From assembly GCF_003347605.1 (NCBI RefSeq), contig NZ_QDFZ01000008.1, positions 176,238 to 240,237 of the forward strand: a stretch of 64,000 nt of DNA. The letters run 5' to 3'. Made by a program: the position numbers and the translations under genes. The DNA is from Chryseobacterium sp. KLBC 52 (GTDB lineage: Bacteria > Bacteroidota > Bacteroidia > Flavobacteriales > Weeksellaceae). The notes under the pieces were generated by a model. The model saw nothing but the letters and a program-made list of their open reading frames with translations, had not been told where the DNA came from and did not search any database. Shown piece by piece: positions 43,679 to 50,654 of this stretch; positions within the stretch are counted from its first letter, which is position 1, and each line of letters opens with the position of its first letter.

Positions 43679-45862
43679 ATGTTTCAAGATGATAAAATTA
43701 GAGTGAAGAATTCTCAGCATTCTGTCAGCCAGGATGCCGAGATCAAAAAAATTGCACAGGAAAATGCAGTTACGAATACGGAGGAAAAGGTAAACAAAGC
43801 AGGGGATACAATAAAAAAAACAGCAGAAACCGCACAGCATTTGAACTCGGCACAGGAAACAGGCAAGTTTCTGAATCAAACACTGGTTTCCAATGATCCT
43901 TCTGTTGTTGAAACAAAAGTGTGGGCCAAGCAGCCTACTTCAAAAATACATAATGCAGAAGCGATCTCTCAGAGTTATATAGCGGGAATAAACCGTGTTA
44001 TCAAGCTTGATGTAATCATAGAAGGAGAGATTATTAATCATTTCAAGCATTTTAAGCTTGTGCAGAGTGCTACCAGACACCATGAGTTCAGTCTGATGCT
44101 GGCACATGATACTTTGGGTAAACCCGAAAACCATAATCTGGAAGAAGCTCAGAAATTTTTAGGAAAAAGAATCACAGTTGTTTTCAAATATAAAGATATT
44201 GAGAAAGGAGCCGAACGTAATTTTGTAGGAGTTGTTACAGAAGTGGGATTCAGCCAGGAAAAAGGAAGCCTTGGAAATATTATGATCAAAGGCTACAGCC
44301 CAACTGTACTTCTGGATGCTGCACCTCATATTCAGAGCTTTGGAGGGAACCAGCCTGTAAGTCTGAACAGTATTGCTGATCAGGTAATTAAAGAAGGGCT
44401 TGGACAGCATAAATTTGATTTCAGAGTAGATGCCCGGCATGGAAATATATCGTACAGCTCACAATATGAAGAAACCCATTATAATTATCTCGCCAGAATG
44501 GCAGAAGCTTATGGAGAGCAGTTTTATTATGATGGAGAGGTTCTGCACTTTGGAAAACTGCCCCCTCAGGAGAAACCCGTGAGGCTTACCTATGGAAGCA
44601 GTGTAAGTGATATTGCCATCAAAATGAAGACCCAGCATGTAAGTCCTACTTTTTATGGCTACAACAGCAGTAAAAATGAGAAGCTTACAGCAGGCAGTTC
44701 GAAAATTAACCATACTTCAGATATTGCAAGACGTGCTTATGAAATATCAGAAAAAACTTTTACCACCCCTTCTTTAAGAGTTGCGCCTATTAAAGCTTCT
44801 TCCTTTATGGATATTAATGCTTCCCAGAAAGGAACCGCAGGAAGCAAAGCTTCAGAAGTTTTCGTTACCTCAGGAACTACAACAGTTCCTTTCTTATACC
44901 CGGGATGTACCGCGGATATCGAAATGCGTAAATCTGAGAGTAATGAAACCGCTTATTTTACAAAACTGATGATTACTGAAGTGACTCACGAAGTAGATGC
45001 CAGAGGTTATTATGATGGCCAATTTGAAGCGATTGCAGCAGATACAGGATTTATTCCACGTCCCGAATTTCATATGCCAAAAGCAGAAGCCCAGTTTGGA
45101 AAAGTAATTTCAAATACAGATCCCTTGAATCAGGGAAGAGTACGGGTGCAGTTCGATTGGCAAAGCGGACCTGATACTACTGAATTTGTCCGCGTAATGA
45201 CCCCGGATGCAGGAAGTAGCGATAAAGTAAATAAGAACAGAGGATTTATGGCTGTTCCGGAAGTAGGAGACCAGGTTATTGTCAATTTTGTACATCAGCA
45301 TCCGGATCGTCCGTTTGTAATGGGAGGCATGTTCCATGGTGGAATCGGTGGCGGCGGCGGAGCTGGTAACAATATAAAAAGCCTGAGCAGCAGAAGTGGA
45401 AATAAATTAGAATTAAATGATGGTGAAGGCTCTGTATTTCTGACGGATCAAGGGGGAGCTAATATGAAGTTTGACGGAGCAGGAAATGCCCAGACTAACG
45501 CCAATAACAATAAAACGGTAAACGTAGGAAATAATAATACCATAAATGCCGGCAGTACAAATTCCATTAATGTTGGAGGAAAAGAAGGTGAGGCAGCCAA
45601 TTCAGTGCTGACAATGGATGCATCCGGAAATATTGCTCTGGAAGGAAAAACAAAAATTGAATTAAGAGTTGGTGACAACAGTATTACAATTACCAAAGAA
45701 GGGATAACTATATCTGCAAAAGAAGGAATGCTGGATTTGAATTCATTAAAAAATGCATTATTGGTAACACAGGATAACCTGAGTATTCACAGTAAAGCAG
45801 TAACTTCAATGAATGCTACAGGAGATATATTTATTACCGGAAGTAATGTTGATATTAACTGA
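43679..45862 (+). CDS. tssI: T6SS spike protein VgrG (TssI), copy 2, with N-terminal extension
   Basis: 727 residues. The shared VgrG body starts at IAGINRVIKLDVIIEG (about residue 100), whereas in VgrG1 the same point is at about residue 27, so there is a helical extension of about 75 residues rich in K/E/T (TEEKVNKAGDTIKKTAETAQ). The body follows the gp27/gp5 pattern (HYNYLARMAEAYGEQFYYDG, VISNTDPLNQGRVRVQFDW) with a needle region rich in N-T repeats (TVNVGNNNTINAGSTNSINV). No toxin at its end; the next gene is a candidate adaptor and then the lipase effector. Confidence 0.93.
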   Translation: MFQDDKIRVKNSQHSVSQDAEIKKIAQENAVTNTEEKVNKAGDTIKKTAETAQHLNSAQETGKFLNQTLVSNDPSVVETKVWAKQPTSKIHNAEAISQSYIAGINRVIKLDVIIEGEIINHFKHFKLVQSATRHHEFSLMLAHDTLGKPENHNLEEAQKFLGKRITVVFKYKDIEKGAERNFVGVVTEVGFSQEKGSLGNIMIKGYSPTVLLDAAPHIQSFGGNQPVSLNSIADQVIKEGLGQHKFDFRVDARHGNISYSSQYEETHYNYLARMAEAYGEQFYYDGEVLHFGKLPPQEKPVRLTYGSSVSDIAIKMKTQHVSPTFYGYNSSKNEKLTAGSSKINHTSDIARRAYEISEKTFTTPSLRVAPIKASSFMDINASQKGTAGSKASEVFVTSGTTTVPFLYPGCTADIEMRKSESNETAYFTKLMITEVTHEVDARGYYDGQFEAIAADTGFIPRPEFHMPKAEAQFGKVISNTDPLNQGRVRVQFDWQSGPDTTEFVRVMTPDAGSSDKVNKNRGFMAVPEVGDQVIVNFVHQHPDRPFVMGGMFHGGIGGGGGAGNNIKSLSSRSGNKLELNDGEGSVFLTDQGGANMKFDGAGNAQTNANNNKTVNVGNNNTINAGSTNSINVGGKEGEAANSVLTMDASGNIALEGKTKIELRVGDNSITITKEGITISAKEGMLDLNSLKNALLVTQDNLSIHSKAVTSMNATGDIFITGSNVDIN

Positions 45863-45894
45863 TGTCGTAAATGTATTCTAAAACGTATTAAAAC

Positions 45895-46752
45895 ATGGCT
45901 TTGGAACCAAATAAAGTTGAAAAAAATGACCAACTGTCAGGATTTAAATATGCCTGGTATAAAAAAGAAGAATATCATATCAATATCAAATCCTATCTTA
46001 CATTAGGAACAGGGAAAGCCAACGAGACTGAAATAGAAGAAGACTGGGTTGTAATGCCTGGAGAATATAATCATATTACTATACATTCTTCTACCCAGCG
46101 GTATATTAAGGCAGACGGACAGATGCAGCCATTTTATGAAATTCTTGAAAAAATTAATAAAGCGACGGAGGTAGTTGAATTATCTTTAAATACCGATAAA
46201 AGTATTCATGAAGTAACCAATAAAAGTGAAATTGTAAGCAGGTGGGAAGAGATAAAAAAGGATCTGCATTTTTTTGAGCTGGTAAAAGAAAGTTATAAGG
46301 CATTTATTCAGATCTATGATAAAGAGTTTAACAATATAGATCGTAATATCAGACAAAACTTTTTGTACCAGATCATGTTTTATCCTTTACCAGCATTCAG
46401 CGGGGGAAGTTTTACAGATGAAATTCCTGTAAGAACGGCATTGTCAACGCTTTTCCCGGGAGAAGAGCTTGAATATAGTTCCTCGTATAAAATTTTAAAA
46501 AATAAAGAAGGAGGCTTCATTGTGAAACTGGATGGAAAAAGCAAAGGAAATCAGTCTCGCTTTGAAGGTATTTATAAAGATAAATATCAGAGAACGCTCG
46601 GAAATGCTCTGGAATATAAATATGCCATTGAAGGAGAGTATATTTATAACGAAGATTCTGTACTATCAGAGGTCATATTCCATGTGAAAGAAGAACTGAA
46701 TGAAAAGATGATCTATGTTTGCAGATACCATATAAGGTTAAATAAAAAATAA
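45895..46752 (+). CDS. Unknown protein between VgrG2 and lipase effector; candidate adaptor
   Basis: 285 residues, no signal peptide and no membrane segment; I recognise no family. It has an N-terminal beta-rich part (YHINIKSYLTLGTGKANETE), a helical middle (about 120-160), and a beta-rich C-terminal third (VKLDGKSKGNQSRFEGIY). Its place between vgrG and effector gene is where chaperone/adaptors such as DUF4123 or DUF2169 proteins sit in other T6SS. It could load the lipase effector on VgrG2, but that is inference. Confidence 0.7.
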   Translation: MALEPNKVEKNDQLSGFKYAWYKKEEYHINIKSYLTLGTGKANETEIEEDWVVMPGEYNHITIHSSTQRYIKADGQMQPFYEILEKINKATEVVELSLNTDKSIHEVTNKSEIVSRWEEIKKDLHFFELVKESYKAFIQIYDKEFNNIDRNIRQNFLYQIMFYPLPAFSGGSFTDEIPVRTALSTLFPGEELEYSSSYKILKNKEGGFIVKLDGKSKGNQSRFEGIYKDKYQRTLGNALEYKYAIEGEYIYNEDSVLSEVIFHVKEELNEKMIYVCRYHIRLNKK

Positions 46753-46769
46753 CAATTAATACGATCACT

Positions 46770-48020
46770 ATGAGTCAATTATATATCGCACAGGATACTC
46801 CGCTTACTTGTAGTAAAGGCAGAAGACTTATAGGAATTGGAGTAAGTTCCCAGTCTTCCGTAAAGTTAAAAAAAGGAGCTAAGCTGATGGCTACGGAAAA
46901 GGACCGTTTTAAAGACAATTTTATCTGTCCTGAAATGATGATGGCAGGAGCTTTAGCAGGTGTAGCAGTAGCGGCAGCTTTCTCCGGTGGGCTTTTTGTT
47001 TTAGCAGCGGCAGCCTGGGCGGGAAGTGCCCTCATAGATGACTGCCTCAATATCTGTTCATTTTTATGCAAGGGAAGCGACTGGCAAAATACCCATCCTA
47101 AAGTAAAAATTGAAAATAAAAAACCTTTGTTGCAAAATTCCAGTTTACACTGTTTTATAGGGGGTAAAATTACCTTTCATTTACCTGTAGCCCAGCTGCA
47201 GGAAGCCTCTATTGCCAGTAGAATGGCCCAGGATTCTTACGAGGATAATAATGGTGAAAATACCAGTATCGACGGGTATACGCGAATCAATACAGATGAT
47301 CAGGCTGAGCTGGACAAGCTGTTCGGTCCGGGAGTATTAACCAGCAAAGATTTCAATACCAACAAAGATAACGGTTTCTTTTCCTCTTTATATTATAATA
47401 AAGAAACAGGAGATTATTTTGTAGCATTCAGAGGTTCTGAACCTAAAGGAATGCAGTTTTATCATGACTGGTTCATTGAAGATGGAGGACAGGCTCTTGG
47501 TTTTGCAACTCCTCAGATAGAGAAAACGAGAATGCTTGCTGAAAAAATGGATAATGCGACCGGAGGAAAAGTGAAATTTACAGGACATTCATTAGGAGGA
47601 GGAAACAGTGCCATGGCTTCCTATTACACAGGGCTTCCCGGATATACCTTCAATGCAAGAGGAGTACATGGAAATACACTCGATTATCTCGATAAAAAAG
47701 GAGCCGTAAAATCAACTTCCGGAATTATCAATTACAGTACAAGTAATGATATTCTTAACGGGCTGCAGAATAACAGGGAAGGTCTGCTCTCTACATTGGC
47801 TTTTTCCAGAATTCCGGGGCTTAATAAAATTGCAATTTTTGGCGGCCTTACAGGAGGAGTTCCGAGAGCGCTGGGAGAACAGAATGAAATCTTCGGGTAC
47901 ATTGAGGATAATGAAGGGCTTGGCATAAAAACCATTGGAAGCGGACATAGCGCATATAATGATGCGTTTCAGGCGATGCTGGCCACTATAAATACTGATG
48001 TTGTAGCTAATAATATATAA
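46770..48020 (+). CDS. T6SS effector: PAAR-like (DUF4280) lipase
   Basis: 416 residues. The N-terminal 110 or so residues resemble DUF4280 PAAR-like tips (QDTPLTCSKGRRLIGIGVSS, FICPEMMMAG, LHCFIGGKITF), with a hydrophobic stretch (about 52-88). The C-terminal half is an alpha/beta hydrolase of lipase class 3: VAFRGSEP (oxyanion), GHSLGGG with nucleophile Ser at about 274, and a later GSGHSAYND with a candidate catalytic His. Likely a phospholipase delivered as the spike tip. One base separates it from its ankyrin-repeat partner. Confidence 0.85.
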   Translation: MSQLYIAQDTPLTCSKGRRLIGIGVSSQSSVKLKKGAKLMATEKDRFKDNFICPEMMMAGALAGVAVAAAFSGGLFVLAAAAWAGSALIDDCLNICSFLCKGSDWQNTHPKVKIENKKPLLQNSSLHCFIGGKITFHLPVAQLQEASIASRMAQDSYEDNNGENTSIDGYTRINTDDQAELDKLFGPGVLTSKDFNTNKDNGFFSSLYYNKETGDYFVAFRGSEPKGMQFYHDWFIEDGGQALGFATPQIEKTRMLAEKMDNATGGKVKFTGHSLGGGNSAMASYYTGLPGYTFNARGVHGNTLDYLDKKGAVKSTSGIINYSTSNDILNGLQNNREGLLSTLAFSRIPGLNKIAIFGGLTGGVPRALGEQNEIFGYIEDNEGLGIKTIGSGHSAYNDAFQAMLATINTDVVANNI

Positions 48021-48021
48021 T

Positions 48022-48939
48022 ATGAAACCAATTATTTTAATAATATTCTCTATCATGACACTTTTTTCCTGTTCAGATTTTAACCTTAGATCGCGTAAAA
48101 ACGAAAATAGAAATCAATATCCTCCTTCAAGAATGTTTACAGGAGACGGTTTATCAGCTGCCCAAAAAATGTTTGATGGAGATCTTAAAGGCATGGAAGA
48201 ACTTATTAAGGAAAAAAATATTGATATCAATAAATTACAGGAAAATACCGGTTATACCTTATTGATGTATGCTTCTATTATTGAAGATTTGAAAGCCATG
48301 GAAAAGCTTTTAGAACTGGGAGCTGATCCTAATATTATCGTTCCTCATGAAGGTTTTGAGTCTCCCTTGAATCATGCCGTAGCTCTTAATAATTACGAAA
48401 TGCTGCAATTGCTTTTCAAATATAAAGCCAGTCCTAACCCGGCTTTAGGGAATTCCCCGTTATCTGATGCAATGACCCTGGGGGGTGATGAAAGCACCGA
48501 AAATAAAATGATTGATTACTTACTTCAGAATGGAGCTGACATCAATAATGTTTCTTATAACGGAAGCAATATTATGGAAAGTGCTGCCAGGGATGATCTG
48601 GATATGGCTGAATACTTTCTGTCCAAAGGAGGATTACCTAAAATAAAAGGAACAGATCTTTGCCCAATGGCAGATTATATTCAGTATAAAGAAAAGCAGA
48701 AAAGTGACCGTAATCTGCCAGACTCTCCTTACTATCAAAAGTTATTCGGAATTAAAAAACAGCTGGTTGATCAATATAATGTAGCGTTTCCGTATAAGAA
48801 AGACACCGTAGAAGAAGCTAAACTTAGAATAAAACAGTATGAATCATTAAGCTCCAAAGATAAACTATCCGTGAATTTCAAAAAAAATTACGGAGAAAAT
48901 CTTTATCAGGAAGATTTAAACAGAGTTAAAGGAAAATGA
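48022..48939 (+). CDS. Ankyrin-repeat lipoprotein, candidate lipase immunity
   Basis: 305 residues. Lipoprotein signal MKPIILIIFSIMTLFSC (lipobox LFSC), then ankyrin-type repeats (GYTLLMYASIIEDLKAMEKL, LNHAVALNNYEMLQLLFKY, NIMESAARDDLDMAEYFLSK), and a helical C-terminus. It lies 1 base after the lipase effector. The periplasmic anchor fits neutralising a phospholipase that reaches the periplasm. Confidence 0.82.
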   Translation: MKPIILIIFSIMTLFSCSDFNLRSRKNENRNQYPPSRMFTGDGLSAAQKMFDGDLKGMEELIKEKNIDINKLQENTGYTLLMYASIIEDLKAMEKLLELGADPNIIVPHEGFESPLNHAVALNNYEMLQLLFKYKASPNPALGNSPLSDAMTLGGDESTENKMIDYLLQNGADINNVSYNGSNIMESAARDDLDMAEYFLSKGGLPKIKGTDLCPMADYIQYKEKQKSDRNLPDSPYYQKLFGIKKQLVDQYNVAFPYKKDTVEEAKLRIKQYESLSSKDKLSVNFKKNYGENLYQEDLNRVKGK

Positions 48940-49071
48940 CAGTGTGTATCATATGATTATTCCGGACGGTTTTTTGTCTTTAACGTGTGAGATATTTTAA
49001 TCTTAAAGTTTTTCTGTTTTTTACGTAACGTATTTATAACTAGTGTATTAATTTAATATTTAAATCCATTA

Positions 49072-49164
49072 TAGTAGAATTACGACAAGAAATCGTAGAA
49101 TTACTACACTTTTTCATATTTGTAGTCAAAATTTTTTTTTAGCGGTAAAGAGCTTCTATATTTG
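49072..49164 (+). promoter_or_regulatory. hcp3 operator pair and promoter
   Basis: TAGTAGAATTACGA (49072-49085; first half-site degenerate) and TCGTAGAATTACTA (49093-49106), 21 bp apart, then TATATTTG at 49157-49164, 64 bp from the start of the nearer site. Confidence 0.75.
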
Positions 49165-49214
49165 CTAACACAATCACTGAATAACAAAAATATTAACGAT
49201 TAAAATTTACAATC

Positions 49215-49628
49215 ATGGCCGAAAGAAATTCAAGAGGAATCTTAAAATTCAACAACGGAGAAGGACAGAAGCTGTTAAAAATGAACTACAGCGTATCAAG
49301 ATCTACTGACGTTTCAGGACGTGTAGCATCAGATCCTTCCAACGCATTAATCAAGGTTACAGTAGAAGCTACTGAAAAATCAGACATCCTTGAAAGTTTA
49401 CTAAACGGTAAATACAAGCCGACAGTAGGAGAGATTACTTTCAACAAATCTCACGAAGAAGGAACATTAATCACTTTGAAATGGGAAAACGGATACGTAA
49501 TCCAGCACGAAGTAGACTTCGACGCCATCGACAGCAACAGTATGCTGATCAGCTTCGTAATTAGCGCTGAAACCATCGACTACGGTACTTCTCAGTACGC
49601 AGGACTATGGCCTTCAGCCGGCAAATAA
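49215..49628 (+). CDS. tssD: T6SS tube protein Hcp (TssD), copy 3
   Basis: 137 residues, same protein as copy 2. No vgrG follows; the next gene is copy 4. Confidence 0.94.
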   Translation: MAERNSRGILKFNNGEGQKLLKMNYSVSRSTDVSGRVASDPSNALIKVTVEATEKSDILESLLNGKYKPTVGEITFNKSHEEGTLITLKWENGYVIQHEVDFDAIDSNSMLISFVISAETIDYGTSQYAGLWPSAGK

Positions 49629-49657
49629 GCCTATTCATCATCTTAGTAAAAATAAAA

Positions 49658-49698
49658 AACAGAACAGCGTGCAAGGAACGCTGTTCTGTTTTTTTATT
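49658..49698 (+). terminator. Terminator after hcp3
   Basis: AACAGAACAGCGT / ACGCTGTTCTGTT perfect hairpin with long T-tract. Confidence 0.85.
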
Positions 49699-49827
49699 TT
49701 AAAAGAACTAGATTTTTATGCTAATATTAAATACAATATATCTCTTTTTAGTGTAATAACATGCGCTCTGTTTCTATTTGTAATTTATTTGTTATAAGGT
49801 ATTTATATGTAATTTTTAAATCTGTTG

Positions 49828-49941
49828 TCGTAGAATTACGACAATAAATCGTAGAACTACGACATCAAATCGTACAATTACGACACTTTTTCAGATTTCC
49901 TTTCAATTGCTTTTTTTTCAAAACCAGGGGTTTTATCTTTG
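49828..49941 (+). promoter_or_regulatory. hcp4 triple operator and promoter
   Basis: Three sites at 21-bp steps: TCGTAGAATTACGA (49828-49841), TCGTAGAACTACGA (49849-49862), TCGTACAATTACGA (49870-49883). TATCTTTG at 49934-49941 starts 64 bp after the last site start. Confidence 0.78.
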
Positions 49942-49992
49942 TTATATAATTATTGAATTACAATTTATTACTAACGATTAAAATTTACAATC

Positions 49993-50406
49993 ATGGCAGA
50001 AAGAAACTCAAGAGGAATCTTAAAATTCAACAACGGAGAAGGACAAAAGCTGTTAAAAATGAACTACAGCGTATCAAGATCTACAGACGTTTCAGGACGT
50101 GTAGCATCAGATCCTTCCAATGCATTAATCAAGGTTACAGTAGAAGCTACTGAAAAGTCAGACATCCTTGAAAGCTTACTAAACGGTAAATACAAACCGA
50201 CTGTAGGAGAAATTACTTTCAACAAATCTCACGAAGAAGGAACATTAATCACTTTGAAATGGGAGAACGGATACGTAATCCAGCACGAAGTAGATTTCGA
50301 CGCAGTAGACAGCAACAGTATGCTGATCAGCTTCGTAGTAAGTGCTGAAACTATTGACTACGGTACTTCTCAGTACGCAGGACTATGGCCTTCTTCAGGT
50401 AAATAA
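49993..50406 (+). CDS. tssD: T6SS tube protein Hcp (TssD), copy 4
   Basis: 137 residues with three changes from copies 2/3 (DAVDSN, SFVVSAE, WPSSGK). Last gene of the island, followed by a weak hairpin terminator and polA. Confidence 0.94.
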   Translation: MAERNSRGILKFNNGEGQKLLKMNYSVSRSTDVSGRVASDPSNALIKVTVEATEKSDILESLLNGKYKPTVGEITFNKSHEEGTLITLKWENGYVIQHEVDFDAVDSNSMLISFVVSAETIDYGTSQYAGLWPSSGK

Positions 50407-50429
50407 TCCCATAAACTTAAATAAAAAAA

Positions 50430-50466
50430 GAAACAGTATGCCTTTTTTGGTGTACTGTTTTGTTTT
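50430..50466 (+). terminator. Weak terminator after hcp4
   Basis: AAACAGTA / TACTGTTT arms with a 14-base loop, followed by TGTTTTG. Confidence 0.5.
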
Positions 50467-50631
50467 GTATAAAGATAACCAAAAGCAACAAATAAGGAGA
50501 ACATAAAAATAAGATGAAATAAAACAATTTCTCCAACCCTTATTGCTAATAAGCATTCTCCCTATCCCGCAACCCCGAACCTCGCATCCCGAAACCCTTC
50601 CCCAAACTATCAACTTTTACTCCTATTTTCT

Positions 50632-50639
50632 TATATTTG
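50632..50639 (+). promoter_or_regulatory. -7 box of polA
   Basis: TATATTTG 16 bases upstream of the polA ATG at 50655. No clear -33 TTG. Confidence 0.4.
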
Positions 50640-50654
50640 TTCATTATTCAAAAT

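Larger units (their letters stand above)
49629..49992. other. Regulatory intergenic region upstream of hcp4
   Basis: 364 bases: terminator of hcp3, AT-rich spacer, then the three-site operator, promoter and leader of hcp4. Confidence 0.6.

Noticed and set aside
33417..49883. 21-bp repeats as CRISPR
   Set aside because: Only 2-3 units per site, no variable spacers between palindromes, and fixed relation to hcp promoters; no cas genes.
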